The notes: generated by a model from the sequence alone, not told the origin. A stretch of 64,000 nt of DNA from Prolixibacteraceae bacterium (GCA_028683385.1 JAQUIJ010000014.1:62001-126000); one strand, 5' to 3'; positions 44,020 through 54,140 are shown, numbered from the stretch's first letter. A program made the numbers and translations.

Positions 44020-44853
44020 TTATGACAAATAATCAATTGTTGTTTGAAAATATTTTTGCCAATTATCTTGAGTTATAATTTTTTTATTTGTCTTTACACT
44101 ATCAATTAAATCTAAAGCATTTTCATACTCTAAAAATAAATCAGGTTCTTGAGGCTTCGCAATTAATAAGTCGAAGCGAATTTTACGCTTTACAGCATAA
44201 TCATGTAATTGTATCAACTGACTATGAATTAAGGCTGATTTGTTTTGAATTGAATTTAAATCAGATAAATCAAAACTAACAGGCTTGACAAAATTATCTG
44301 CCCAGACATAATCAAATTTTACTGTAGCAGATTTTAGCTTTATTGATTCATTCTTTTTTAGTCTTTCCAATATTTTATCGCTTTTGCTGGATAAATAACC
44401 GCTAAACTGTTTAATAATAAACTGTTCGTTATGCTTAATAACATTAGGCTTTTCAATATTTATCCCAGGTAAAAGCAGCTTTGAGTATTCAGAGATAACA
44501 ATATCTTTAGAGTTAAATACATTTTTTACAATAACCGGCTCACGAAAAATCAAACCAGATGCATCCTGTGCAAGAATATTGTTATGAATGAATAATGAAA
44601 AATCAACTTGAGAAGCGCTAACGCTAAATAGGTCAACCTTGTTTTTTATCCGATTTAAGATTGATTTTAAATAATTTTGAAAGAGCGATGTGTTAAAATT
44701 TGGATATACAGATTTCACCCGAGTATGACCACCTTCAACGAATTCCAATGAATTATCAGATGGAAAATAAAAGAGTATTCCAACATTCAGTATCTCACCT
44801 AAGGCAAGACTATGCTTGTACTGCAAAACACTATATTTGAAATATTCGTTCAC
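44020..44853 (-). CDS. DUF3037 protein, last gene of the BREX operon
   Basis: 277-aa soluble protein. The N-terminus YSVLQYKHSLALGEILNVGILFYFP is the DUF3037 signature; the rest is helical. DUF3037 proteins are usually encoded beside a HipA-like kinase, as here, with a 4-base overlap. Its role, perhaps substrate or antidote of the kinase, is unknown. It follows brxL and the OLD gene in the same orientation, so it may be transcribed with BREX. Confidence 0.8.
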   Translation of the reverse strand: MNEYFKYSVLQYKHSLALGEILNVGILFYFPSDNSLEFVEGGHTRVKSVYPNFNTSLFQNYLKSILNRIKNKVDLFSVSASQVDFSLFIHNNILAQDASGLIFREPVIVKNVFNSKDIVISEYSKLLLPGINIEKPNVIKHNEQFIIKQFSGYLSSKSDKILERLKKNESIKLKSATVKFDYVWADNFVKPVSFDLSDLNSIQNKSALIHSQLIQLHDYAVKRKIRFDLLIAKPQEPDLFLEYENALDLIDSVKTNKKIITQDNWQKYFQTTIDYLS

Positions 44854-45644
44854 TGTATCGAAATTCTTAAAAGTTCAACAAATTTACGAATATTTTGTTT
44901 GACTTGGGCTAACCAAGCCATAATTTCGCTCTGATTATTAGGAAATCCCTCATTATATAAGAAATGAAAATACTCATTTAATTTATTGACATTTAAGCTG
45001 TTCAGGAAAAATTCAAATTCTTCAAAATAACTTGATTTGGACTTAAATGTGGATTGTTTTAGATAGCTGTAGAATAAGTGGTATTTTGAGAAATTATCTT
45101 CAATATAAAAGCTGTTAAAATTAATATCAGCGATATATTTGGGATTAAAAGCTAATTCGTGGTCAATTAAATACGCACTTTCCGCACTTAATAATAAATT
45201 CGTTTTTATTTGACCTCTGTCATAATTTCGTATTAAATTATCAAAGCCGTAAGTTGTGTCAATTTCAATCCGATTTTTGTAAATGCTCTTTGGCAAACCT
45301 AAAATAGCGCTATTTACATCAGATATTAATTCTGTGGCAAATTTTGGACGAGGGTCAGCATTGTAATATTGTTGCTGATGTTCAGGCTCCAGATTCATTG
45401 TAATTTCTTCGGGAATATTAAGCAAAACACATTTTGGAACTGGCAGCTCGAACTCGGTCGCAAGGAAATTACAAATAACTTCATTATTTAAACAAAAAGA
45501 ATTAATCTGCGCTGTTGTAAACAATTTAACAACATACGTTTTTAAGCCCTCTGGAGTATTAGCAAAAACAACCCAAGGCTTGGTTCGACCAGATTTTTCA
45601 TCAATGAAGTCTTCAATTTGTATTACATCGTAAATTGGTAACAA
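44850..45644 (-). CDS. HipA-like kinase-fold protein
   Basis: 264-aa protein with weak kinase motifs of the HipA_2/PI-kinase-like type: TYVVKLFT (Lys), NLIRNYDRGQIKTNLLL (catalytic Asp and Asn) and SAYLIDHELAF (metal-binding Asp). It is adjacent to a DUF3037 gene with a 4-base overlap, a known pairing. It could phosphorylate a host or phage target. HipA itself is a toxin; whether this one is toxic, and whether DUF3037 controls it, is not visible. It follows the OLD gene by 58 bases. Confidence 0.75.
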   Translation of the reverse strand: MLPIYDVIQIEDFIDEKSGRTKPWVVFANTPEGLKTYVVKLFTTAQINSFCLNNEVICNFLATEFELPVPKCVLLNIPEEITMNLEPEHQQQYYNADPRPKFATELISDVNSAILGLPKSIYKNRIEIDTTYGFDNLIRNYDRGQIKTNLLLSAESAYLIDHELAFNPKYIADINFNSFYIEDNFSKYHLFYSYLKQSTFKSKSSYFEEFEFFLNSLNVNKLNEYFHFLYNEGFPNNQSEIMAWLAQVKQNIRKFVELLRISIQ

Positions 45645-45702
45645 CTTATTTTTTAATTAGTATTTGCAATTCATCCTTGGTAGCATGGCATTTAATATCA
45701 TT

Positions 45703-47718
45703 TCATGCATGCGCTACTACATGGTTTAAAAATACGAAGTATTCATCACAGTTTATCAATTCAACTATTGGGGTTTGCTCATTTATAAGCTGGGAAACAA
45801 TAAAAATTGGTTTTTCCTCCTTACCGGAAATGCCTCGTGTTTTCTGGAGGCACGACTCTGTATAATAGTTCTCCAATTCATTATCCATGATAAATACATT
45901 AATTTTTTCAAGTCTTTTCAGGTATGCCTTTATTTCGGATTGATGTTCAGGTGCGAAGTGGCCTAATATTTTGGCTTTAAATGGTTCCTTAATAGTTTTC
46001 CGAAGCTCTTTCTTATCGACTTTAATCCCTTCTTTTTCAATTGTTTCCGTAAAATTATCTATCTGTTCAAGTATCTTCCTTGAAATTTCAAATTTGTTAA
46101 GATTGAGTTTACTTTTTAATGCATTCAACTCATCGTGAACCGCTTGTTGATAATGTAATCCAGTAAAGAAATCATTTAAGCCGCGCAAGAAAAAATCGAA
46201 ATCTGCTAAAACAAAAGTTGGTATTTTCAATTCATTAAGCTTTTTTACGTATTTCCAAAACTCAGCCTTACCGCCAACTGCAACAACTGAAATGTTTTGT
46301 TCGTTTAGCCAATCGCTTCCTAAATCGGTATTAAGCTTGGACCCATAATATTGGGCAGCTGCTTCAAGTATGTATTTATCACTACCTTCGACCAAAATTA
46401 CTTTATCGGCAAAGAACATCTCAGCATTTTGAGTTTTGGTTAAAATCTGTTTTTCCTTTGAGTCTGTAAATTTTGTATTTGTGCCTTGTGTACCTAGCTG
46501 ATTATCTTTTCTAACCGAAATAATACTCAGGTTTTCATGGGCTGATGTAATAAATTCCGGCGAATGGGTTGTGATTATGACTTGATTTTTATTGCCATGC
46601 AAAAAATCATCAATCCGGTGTGAAATAACCCTGCGCGCCTGCGGATGCAAATAAATTTCCGGTTCTTCAACTGCCAATAAGGATGATGAAGAATGTGCGA
46701 TATTATTTGTGTAATAGTTGAATAAACCAATCACAACTGCACTTTGAATGCCTGAACCTTTTTCCTGAAGCAGACTATTGAATCCGTCGTCAACGTATAT
46801 TAAAGCACTTTTATAAATATCAATTTTTGTGTCCGGGTTGAATTGGAACGATATTGTGGTATTTGGAAAAGCAACTTTTACTTTGGGGCTGTTAATTTCT
46901 TCTTGTAATTCGGAGAATACACCATCGGAGGCCAACTTTAGTTGTTTAAAAGCATCTAAAAGTTCAGCATTATCGGTTTTAATATACTCTTTCAGTAATT
47001 TGCCAAACCATGACCATTGACTTATCCGAAGTTCATTCTGCGGGTCACGGAAAGAATGAATTATTGCACTTTGCAAAAGCTCGTTACGGATGGGAGCTGA
47101 AAAAGCCATAATCCAACCCACTTGGTCATTTTCCCTGTAAAAGAAGCGAATTTCTTTATGAAACTTGCCATCTTCAAGTTGATAAGCTCTAAAGCCATAA
47201 GCAAAGATGTATTTATTCTCAAACTCATTTTCATACGTTGCCTGATGCCGCAATTTGGGATTTACATAGTTTGAATATATGCCATCATCATTTTCACTAA
47301 TATTAGTGACTGCTTCAAGTGAGCCTAAAAAATCTGAAATAGGTTCATAGGGCAATGTGTGACGAACAGCTTCTTTGATTGGTTTTTTGTCGTTCCAATC
47401 ACGAACCAGGGAATGGTATTTATACCCAAAGCACTTGTATATTTCATCGTAATTCAACGCTTCATGCACATCCCTCCTCAGTTCACAAAAAATATAAATT
47501 GGTTTTGAGGTATCACTATTAAAAAAATCATTTGCGGTGATATTGTCTGACTTCTGCCATGTTGGACTGCTTTCACCCAAAATCAAGTCAATGGCTTTGA
47601 TAATGTTACTTTTCCCTGCATTATTTTTCCCAACAATTACATTTTTGCCTTGTTCGAAGGTCAATGAAAGTTGTTTGATTGACCTGTAATTACTGATTAT
47701 CAGTTTGGATAGGTGCAT
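45703..47718 (-). CDS. OLD-family nuclease: ABC ATPase with TOPRIM domain
   Basis: 671-aa protein. SMC/RecF-like ATPase: Walker A GKNNAGKSN (30-38), signature and Walker B region LLAVEEPEIYLHPQARR (about 350), and TTHSPEFITSAHEN. A C-terminal TOPRIM domain begins VILVEGSDKYILEAAAQYY (about 435) with a DFD later. OLD-family proteins cut DNA and act in phage defence. It starts 18 bases after brxL, so it is part of the BREX operon although not a core BREX gene. It may supply an extra effector. Confidence 0.9.
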   Translation of the reverse strand: MHLSKLIISNYRSIKQLSLTFEQGKNVIVGKNNAGKSNIIKAIDLILGESSPTWQKSDNITANDFFNSDTSKPIYIFCELRRDVHEALNYDEIYKCFGYKYHSLVRDWNDKKPIKEAVRHTLPYEPISDFLGSLEAVTNISENDDGIYSNYVNPKLRHQATYENEFENKYIFAYGFRAYQLEDGKFHKEIRFFYRENDQVGWIMAFSAPIRNELLQSAIIHSFRDPQNELRISQWSWFGKLLKEYIKTDNAELLDAFKQLKLASDGVFSELQEEINSPKVKVAFPNTTISFQFNPDTKIDIYKSALIYVDDGFNSLLQEKGSGIQSAVVIGLFNYYTNNIAHSSSSLLAVEEPEIYLHPQARRVISHRIDDFLHGNKNQVIITTHSPEFITSAHENLSIISVRKDNQLGTQGTNTKFTDSKEKQILTKTQNAEMFFADKVILVEGSDKYILEAAAQYYGSKLNTDLGSDWLNEQNISVVAVGGKAEFWKYVKKLNELKIPTFVLADFDFFLRGLNDFFTGLHYQQAVHDELNALKSKLNLNKFEISRKILEQIDNFTETIEKEGIKVDKKELRKTIKEPFKAKILGHFAPEHQSEIKAYLKRLEKINVFIMDNELENYYTESCLQKTRGISGKEEKPIFIVSQLINEQTPIVELINCDEYFVFLNHVVAHA

Positions 47719-47736
47719 TAAATATATCGCTATGAC

Positions 47737-49782
47737 TCAATCCAACAATGCTTTTATCAAGCAGTCTTTTAAGTCGGTGTAGTACTGAATGTTGATTTTG
47801 GTGACCATATCATCGGAAAGCTCATTTAATTGTTTTCGGGCGTTTAGTGGTATTAGGATTGTAGTCGCTCCTTTTTCAACCGCTAATTCGGCCAAATTAA
47901 CCGCGTTATAAACCAAATCGACTGAACCTCCAAGATTAAGCTGCCCGACTATAATCAGGCCACCTTTGGTGCTTTTTTCAAGCAAAGCGCTGCACAAGGA
48001 AATTAACACAGCCATGCCCATTCCGTTTCCACTCTTTGACGCATCAAATGCCCTTAACTGAATTGAAAATTCATGCGAACGTGGGTCTCTGTCGCCAACT
48101 AACTCCTTGGTTTTGCTGTATAGATTTTGTTCTGCATATTTCACACTTTCCTGAAATTGCGGTGGGGCCGGTTTGTTTAATATTTTTACGCCAGAACCGG
48201 GACCTACATTGACTTCGATTTTGTATAAACCGGTTGAATCTTCTTGTCCACCTGCATTCAATGCCCAAATCTGGCCGGGAGGCAGTGGGTCATCACCAAT
48301 TGTATTTTCACTGTGAATTTCAGGAGTAGTTACAAATGTTTCTATTCCTTCTTCTCCAATCCGGTAACTGAAATGGGTATTCCGAAACTCTGCTGAACCA
48401 ATTCGCTTTTGCTGTTCCTTAACCCTCCTTCTGTATTCCAATGAAACCTTTATTGCCCATTCCAACAATTCGTCGGAGACCGGAGCATCTGGTCTTGGCT
48501 GCATCAATTTCAGCAATCCATTCAGGGTTTTATTAACAGCAGTCGTATCTCTTCCGCTTAATGCGCCACCGTAATCAATACGATATGCAACCGAAGAAAT
48601 TCGGCTTATGTCGCGCAGTCTTGTCCAGCATTCTGCAAGAAAATCGCTGACTAAGCCAAAATGATTGGTGAAATAGACTTTGTTTAATTTTGGAAAGTCC
48701 CAGCCCGGCACGAAAGCATGAATACGGTCCATAAAAGCCGTATCATCACGCATTTCCTGTGGGAGCGGACCAAATAAGTGTCCAATTCTTTGCTGATGTT
48801 CAACATCTACTTCAAAGTTGCCCACCATCACAATGCCGCCGTCTGCCCTTATTGGTTCTTTACCACGGCTGAACTCGCCACTTTCCATGTAACCTTTCAT
48901 GATGTTTACACCATCTTTCTGGTCGAATGATACTCCTGAAACCTCGTCGAAGCAAACGACATCGTATTTACAAACAAGGCCACGTTCGCCGCTTCCCATG
49001 TTTACAAACATCTTTGCAACGGTAGCTTTACCTCCCGAAACCAAATGCGAATAGGGTGAAATCTGCTGGTAAAGATGTGATTTCCCTGTTCCTCTTGGCC
49101 CAAGTTCTATCATATTGTAGTTGCGTTCCAGAAATGGAAGCATTCGAACAAAAAGAACATTTTTTGCCTTTTCTGATAATTCGGTTGGTTCCATTCCAAC
49201 GCTTCGTATTAAAAAATCTTTCCATTCTTCGAGCGTGAAATGCTCCCTGCCTTTATAGAGAATATCCAGAACATTTCGCTGCGACAATTGGATGGGCCGA
49301 ATATTTGTAATCCCAAAAGGTCTGCCATTGTTTTCCTGGGCAATAGCTGCATCGTATTCCAATTCGATTTCAGCATAAAAACCGCCGGTAAGCATTCGGT
49401 CGTTGGCATTTACCACCTCTGCCGAAATGCGAACCTTATTGAGTTGCAAGCTTGGTAAAGTGGCAATATAACTGTCGGTATTTGTATCTAATTTTGCCGT
49501 TACAATATCAATGATTTTTATTGTTCCTTTTTCACGGGCTTTTGACTTAAAATATTCTTCTTCACCCGGACGAACGGTTCTGTCTTGAAGCTGCCGTTTT
49601 ACAATTTCCAAGCCTTCCAGAATTTCGGCTTCGTTGGTAGTTGCGCAATACCGGCCTAAGAGAAATTCAATTACATAAGTTGGCACCGGATAAGTTTTGC
49701 GGAATTGCTCTAACAAGTCTTTTCTTACAATAAAGCCTTCGAAAGCATTGGCTGCAATTTGGTCGATTTTATCTAATTCCAT
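47737..49782 (-). CDS. brxL: BrxL, BREX AAA+ ATPase with Lon-like C-terminus
   Basis: 681-aa BREX type 1 protein. N-terminal region, then AAA+ domain with Walker A GPRGTGKSHLYQQ (about 228) and Walker B KYDVVCFDEVSG (about 270), then a Lon-type (S16) domain at about 560-681. In my alignment with Lon, the catalytic Ser of DGPSAG falls in SGNGMG and the catalytic Lys of GGLKEK falls at GGSVDL, so both residues are missing. BrxL forms rings on DNA and is needed for defence. Starts 11 bases after the pglZ stop. Confidence 0.93.
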   Translation of the reverse strand: MELDKIDQIAANAFEGFIVRKDLLEQFRKTYPVPTYVIEFLLGRYCATTNEAEILEGLEIVKRQLQDRTVRPGEEEYFKSKAREKGTIKIIDIVTAKLDTNTDSYIATLPSLQLNKVRISAEVVNANDRMLTGGFYAEIELEYDAAIAQENNGRPFGITNIRPIQLSQRNVLDILYKGREHFTLEEWKDFLIRSVGMEPTELSEKAKNVLFVRMLPFLERNYNMIELGPRGTGKSHLYQQISPYSHLVSGGKATVAKMFVNMGSGERGLVCKYDVVCFDEVSGVSFDQKDGVNIMKGYMESGEFSRGKEPIRADGGIVMVGNFEVDVEHQQRIGHLFGPLPQEMRDDTAFMDRIHAFVPGWDFPKLNKVYFTNHFGLVSDFLAECWTRLRDISRISSVAYRIDYGGALSGRDTTAVNKTLNGLLKLMQPRPDAPVSDELLEWAIKVSLEYRRRVKEQQKRIGSAEFRNTHFSYRIGEEGIETFVTTPEIHSENTIGDDPLPPGQIWALNAGGQEDSTGLYKIEVNVGPGSGVKILNKPAPPQFQESVKYAEQNLYSKTKELVGDRDPRSHEFSIQLRAFDASKSGNGMGMAVLISLCSALLEKSTKGGLIIVGQLNLGGSVDLVYNAVNLAELAVEKGATTILIPLNARKQLNELSDDMVTKINIQYYTDLKDCLIKALLD

Positions 49783-49793
49783 GACTATTTTTT

Positions 49794-52103
49794 TTACTCG
49801 CCTACTGTTGTTGATTTTTTATCAATTATTCTCCCGGTTTCATCCAAAAGAACTATGGTTGCCGCCTGTGATTCTGCTTCATCGCTAACCATTAAAGAAC
49901 CTTTATTGTCTTTCAATGATTTGTTTCTCGATTCTACAATTGTTGAAGCTGAATCGTTGTATTTAGTGCGTATATCAATGGTAAAACCGTCATTTGCGCC
50001 TTCCGTATTGATGGCACACTTTAAATTTACCCATTTGATTTCGGTAATTTTTGCTACTGATGCTGAAACGTTTGAATTTTCGATAATTATTGTCGGAACC
50101 AAACATTCGTGTAACGAAATGCCACCGTGGGCATATTCCTGATTTGCCTTAAAAAATGAAATGCCTGGAGCATAGGCAATAAAGATGGATGGATTCCATC
50201 GCCACGGGAGGTGCAATAAATCGATTTTTGCACCTTCTTTAATCAGCGCACACCGACCCCAGCGGGTTTCCGTTAAACCTTCATTGAGTTGTGTTTTAGG
50301 TAAACCACCAGGCAATAAAAGCCAGCCGTGGTCGGTAACAATTTTAATCCGCTTTATCCCTTTTTCAAACGCAACATCCAATACCTCTTGTACTTGTTCA
50401 AATAATTCCTCTACACGTTTTACCAGGCCCGATTGCTCTTCGTGGCCTTTTGTATCAATTTCCCCTATTTCATGCCAACATTTATTAGCTGGACTGATTC
50501 CGGATGATGATGAAATAAATTTAAATCCACTTTCGGCCAATGCATCGCGGAAGGCTTCTGTTTGCAAGTCTTTCCCTGATTGAAGTTGAGGCCGGAACTC
50601 CTTAATATCGCTTGTTGTTGAAACCAAATTAGCAATTGGCGAAGCATTTGGTTTTGCCGTTGGGGTTAATGATGGTATTGCCGACCAATTTGCATTTAAG
50701 CTTACTTTGTATTTTTTGTTCAGCATACGGTTACAAAATTCCTCTGCCAATTCGAACCGGAGGGCATCAACAAAAAGTACAAATTCCTCTGTTTCTGTAT
50801 TTGTTACCTGACCAGTAAAAGGAGAGGTATCTTTTTCAATCAGCTTTTGAAATTTATTCGTTATGGATTCCAACCAAGGTTTATAAATGCATTGAATCAA
50901 CGATTTTATGAGTGCTTTGTCTTTTTCGGATTTTACCGCTGCCAATGATTTGCGCATGGCCTGGTCAACCTGAAAACCGTTTGTGGTATAGTAATTTTTC
51001 AGTTCTTCAATTGATGTTGAAGGGAATGTTTCGATTGCTTTTTCAGCCATCTTAGCCAAGTATTGTAAAGCATCGGCCAAAGGCGACTGCCCTAATTCAA
51101 ACCAAATCCAATTCCTTCTTTCTTTATGGCTTTGTTCTAAAGTATTCAGAACACCAAGCGCTTCTTTGGGGTGCAGTTTCGATGCCTTTTCAAGACCTTT
51201 ATACAATTCATCCTCTTGTTGTTCGTTTATCTGCGGCCAGCTTTCAGAAGGCAAAGCAAACATGCCGCTACCCAAATCAACAGGTTTGGCTAAACGCAAA
51301 AGGTCTTCAATTTCGGGATATTTGCCGGGGGCATTGGCATACATTTGCCACACCTGTTTCCAGCTGTTGCGCTGTGAACCTAATTTTTCGGCAATGGCTT
51401 TAATGTTTTTATGGTCGGGTTCAAAGTCGTATTGTGTTTTACACAAGCTTGTAAATACTGTTCGTTTTCCTTCCTCCATATTTTGCAGGAAAGCATCGCC
51501 TTTGCACATCCATTTTAAAACGGAAGGGATTATATCGGGTAATAACTGGCTGTTGATATATTCTGAATCGATAACCGATTTGCCGGTAAATACCTCACTA
51601 TCCTGAAAGATGGTTGGCAACGCTTGTTTAAGCGCGTATTTTGTTGCACCATCCTTGGCGACCTGCAAGCCCAAGCCATTTACCGAATTTTCGACAAAGG
51701 CGAGAATTGTCCATTCTTTGCCATTTTCCTGTGTGAAAATCGTGCCGGTATATTGGTACTCCAACAAAGGTTGAAATTCGAGCCCTGCCTTTTCTACGTT
51801 TCTCAAATCTGTTTTTGCTACGCCCGGCAGATAAATAACCGGAATTGCCCCTTCTTCCCAAATGGCTTCGGGTAGTGTTCTTGCGACCATGCATTTTAAC
51901 CATATTGCAGGGCCTTGTTTTTTGGCAGGGTCGTATTTCCCGTAAACCAACAAATGTGGCAATACTACTTGTAAGTCGGATATAACTTCGGCCCACTGAC
52001 TTTCAGGGTCGGGCCAAAGAATCACTTCGGGTTTCACCATGATACTGCTATTGTGCTGACCCGCTTGTTTTAAAGCTTTTATTACCTTATCGAAGATGCT
52101 CAT
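49794..52103 (-). CDS. pglZ: PglZ, BREX phosphatase-like protein (type B)
   Basis: 769-aa protein of the alkaline phosphatase superfamily, a core BREX gene. Its PglZ domain has the metal-site pattern LFVDALRFELAEEF (Asp, about 445), IVTDHGWLLLPGG (about 590) and HGGISLHE (about 658). The N-terminus with IPVIYLPGV fits the type B form. BREX PglZ is needed for both methylation and defence. It overlaps no neighbour: 13 bases after the AlbA_2 gene stop and 11 before brxL. Confidence 0.93.
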   Translation of the reverse strand: MSIFDKVIKALKQAGQHNSSIMVKPEVILWPDPESQWAEVISDLQVVLPHLLVYGKYDPAKKQGPAIWLKCMVARTLPEAIWEEGAIPVIYLPGVAKTDLRNVEKAGLEFQPLLEYQYTGTIFTQENGKEWTILAFVENSVNGLGLQVAKDGATKYALKQALPTIFQDSEVFTGKSVIDSEYINSQLLPDIIPSVLKWMCKGDAFLQNMEEGKRTVFTSLCKTQYDFEPDHKNIKAIAEKLGSQRNSWKQVWQMYANAPGKYPEIEDLLRLAKPVDLGSGMFALPSESWPQINEQQEDELYKGLEKASKLHPKEALGVLNTLEQSHKERRNWIWFELGQSPLADALQYLAKMAEKAIETFPSTSIEELKNYYTTNGFQVDQAMRKSLAAVKSEKDKALIKSLIQCIYKPWLESITNKFQKLIEKDTSPFTGQVTNTETEEFVLFVDALRFELAEEFCNRMLNKKYKVSLNANWSAIPSLTPTAKPNASPIANLVSTTSDIKEFRPQLQSGKDLQTEAFRDALAESGFKFISSSSGISPANKCWHEIGEIDTKGHEEQSGLVKRVEELFEQVQEVLDVAFEKGIKRIKIVTDHGWLLLPGGLPKTQLNEGLTETRWGRCALIKEGAKIDLLHLPWRWNPSIFIAYAPGISFFKANQEYAHGGISLHECLVPTIIIENSNVSASVAKITEIKWVNLKCAINTEGANDGFTIDIRTKYNDSASTIVESRNKSLKDNKGSLMVSDEAESQAATIVLLDETGRIIDKKSTTVGE

Positions 52104-52116
52104 TTCATGTGTTTAT

Positions 52117-54132
52117 TTACTCGGCTGCTTTGTATGCCTGATTCGGATTATTGGGATTATCGGGAAAAAGTCTTTGTAATTTTCCACTGTTTACGAGATA
52201 AGGCAAAATTTCATTTTGCAAATAAGCCGGACTTCTTTTTACTGCCAAAGCAATTTGTTCAGTGGTGATATACTCTGTTTTACAAGTATTTATAATTAGC
52301 TCATAAAGTTCTTCTTTTGGTAATTTTTTAGCATTGACCTTCGCTGATTTTTTAGCTTTTTGTTTTGAGGTGTCAAGCTTAGGTGTCAAGGTTTGATAAC
52401 TGTCAAGGTTTGGTGTCAAGGTTTGCAAGCTGTCAACCTTTTTAGTTGCGCTTTCAGTCTTGTTTGACAGTGGATTAGAACTGTCAACCTTTTGCTCGGA
52501 GGTGTCAAGGTTTGGTGTCAAGGTTTGCGAGCTGTCAACCATTTGTTCGGAGGTGTCAACCTTTGAATCAGTTTCCGATTCAGCGGGATTCGCAAAATTA
52601 GTGTTCAAATGATAGGTTGTCCAGCGACTTTTATTCTCTGAAATCAGAAAGCCCTCTTTACAAAGTTCCTGAAGGATTTTGGTAATGTCAGTTCTGTGAA
52701 GGTTAATAGAATCCTGCAGACGGTTGTTGTTTACTTCGCCTTCAATCTGACAAATAGCCAGGATATTTAATTCGACCTTACCTAATAAATCGACTCTGTT
52801 CCCAAAAAGCTCTCGGAGTGAAATAAGTGTTTCTTCGGGGAGTATACTAAATTTAGGAAGCTCAAGAATTATTCTGTCCGGCTGCGATTCCACCAATAAA
52901 TAAGGACGACGCCATTGTGCATATTCCCAACCGTACATAATTTTACTCACCCCGCTGCCCGCTTTTTCGGCACTACCTATCATCATAAACATTTTTTGCA
53001 AGGTGGTGTTGCGACATTCGCTTGTGCCCCCGTGGTAGTACTGTCTGATTGAAACCAATAAAGTTCCGGGATTTGAGAACTTATAGCTGTCGATTCGTTG
53101 TTCGATTACTATATTGTTCTGGGCAGAATAATCGGTATGAATCAGCGCATTTACAAAAGCTTCGCGCAGGGCAATGTGTGCGGGTGTTTCGTCCTGACGA
53201 ACACCGTCTTTTAGCTGAAATGGTTTGGGCAAACTCGAAGCCAGTTTAGGCCATACCATGCGGTAAAACTGAAACAAATTGGCTTCCCAGTTACCATCGG
53301 GGCAAATTCTGTCTGTCCAGCGTATTTCAGGATTGCGGCTCAGAATTTCGCGATAGTCGGGGAAAAATTTTGGGCAACATTCCGGGTCGATAATACTATT
53401 CGTTTTGCCAAACATAAGCATTCCGGCTAAAGTAATTCCTTCATTTTTAGATTTTCGGTCGTAGCGATAAGCACCTAATTGCGTAAGAAATTCTTTGTCG
53501 TTGAGCAATAACCATGAATGAGTTATATGTATTGAAGAAAATAGCTGGCGGTATTGTCGAATGCTGTTTGCATCGTAATCGTCGAAAGTAAAACCTTCCA
53601 GAATGCGACTATCGGCATGGGTATTCAGGTCAGCGTCTGCAATCATGCGGCTTACTTCTTCTTTGGTGCAACGGTAGTCGCCCTCGTGATTTCGTTTGTA
53701 GGTATTACCAAATGGATTGGTGCTAATGAAAACCGGACGCTGTACACGGGTTGCAACAGGTATTTTAAAAGCCAGAAAATGGTTTCCTTCAAATGTAACT
53801 TCCACCAGGTCGGTATTCGATAAAAGATTTACCGAAACTTTTTGTGTATTATTGGCACCATCCCAAAATGCTTTTTTGTATGTGCTGATTTTATTGGTGG
53901 GCAGACCTTCAAAAATCAATTCGTTTTTCTGCTCTTTTACTCCCAATACGATAAACCCTCCTTTGGTATTGGCAAAAGCCGAATAGGTTTTCCAGAATTC
54001 GTCGGGGAAACCGCCTTTGGCTGATTTGTATTCTATTTCTTCCGATTCGCTTTCGGGAAATGAACCGAAAACCCTTGCGATAAAAGGGTGGTCGTAAGCA
54101 TCATCAAAAAGTGAAAGTTGCCTGTGTTCCAT
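52117..54132 (-). CDS. AlbA_2/HATPase_c_4 protein inserted in BREX between pglX and pglZ
   Basis: 671-aa protein. AlbA_2 domain (about 28-130, EYKSAKGGFPDEFWKTYSAF, NTKGGFIVLGV) and a HATPase_c_4 region (about 330-420, ALREAFVNALIHTDYS and GSGVSKIMYG), followed by winged-helix segments. Between about 535 and 610 it has irregular repeats of TLTPNLDTSEQKVDSS. Proteins of this kind occur in many Bacteroidota BREX loci and may regulate them or act as an extra defence arm. It is separated from pglX by a 275-bp gap with a REP-like hairpin. Confidence 0.87.
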   Translation of the reverse strand: MEHRQLSLFDDAYDHPFIARVFGSFPESESEEIEYKSAKGGFPDEFWKTYSAFANTKGGFIVLGVKEQKNELIFEGLPTNKISTYKKAFWDGANNTQKVSVNLLSNTDLVEVTFEGNHFLAFKIPVATRVQRPVFISTNPFGNTYKRNHEGDYRCTKEEVSRMIADADLNTHADSRILEGFTFDDYDANSIRQYRQLFSSIHITHSWLLLNDKEFLTQLGAYRYDRKSKNEGITLAGMLMFGKTNSIIDPECCPKFFPDYREILSRNPEIRWTDRICPDGNWEANLFQFYRMVWPKLASSLPKPFQLKDGVRQDETPAHIALREAFVNALIHTDYSAQNNIVIEQRIDSYKFSNPGTLLVSIRQYYHGGTSECRNTTLQKMFMMIGSAEKAGSGVSKIMYGWEYAQWRRPYLLVESQPDRIILELPKFSILPEETLISLRELFGNRVDLLGKVELNILAICQIEGEVNNNRLQDSINLHRTDITKILQELCKEGFLISENKSRWTTYHLNTNFANPAESETDSKVDTSEQMVDSSQTLTPNLDTSEQKVDSSNPLSNKTESATKKVDSLQTLTPNLDSYQTLTPKLDTSKQKAKKSAKVNAKKLPKEELYELIINTCKTEYITTEQIALAVKRSPAYLQNEILPYLVNSGKLQRLFPDNPNNPNQAYKAAE
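52360..52580 (-). repeat. In-frame repeats within the AlbA_2 gene
   Basis: Several copies of a unit around TGTCAAGGTTTGG and its neighbours encode (K)VDSSQTLTPNLDTSEQ, with Thr/Ser/Leu variation. They form a flexible linker between the HATPase-like part and the C-terminal winged helix, likely to change length by slippage. Confidence 0.7.
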
Positions 54133-54140
54133 AAACTATT

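Noticed and set aside
43798-44025. 75-aa plus-strand reading frame with a CKKC motif
   Set aside because: Overlaps the end of the DUF3037 gene on the other strand, has no recognisable start context and no homology that I know.
52360-52580. CRISPR-like repeats in the AlbA_2 gene
   Set aside because: The repeats are irregular, in frame and coding; there are no spacers of even length and no cas genes.
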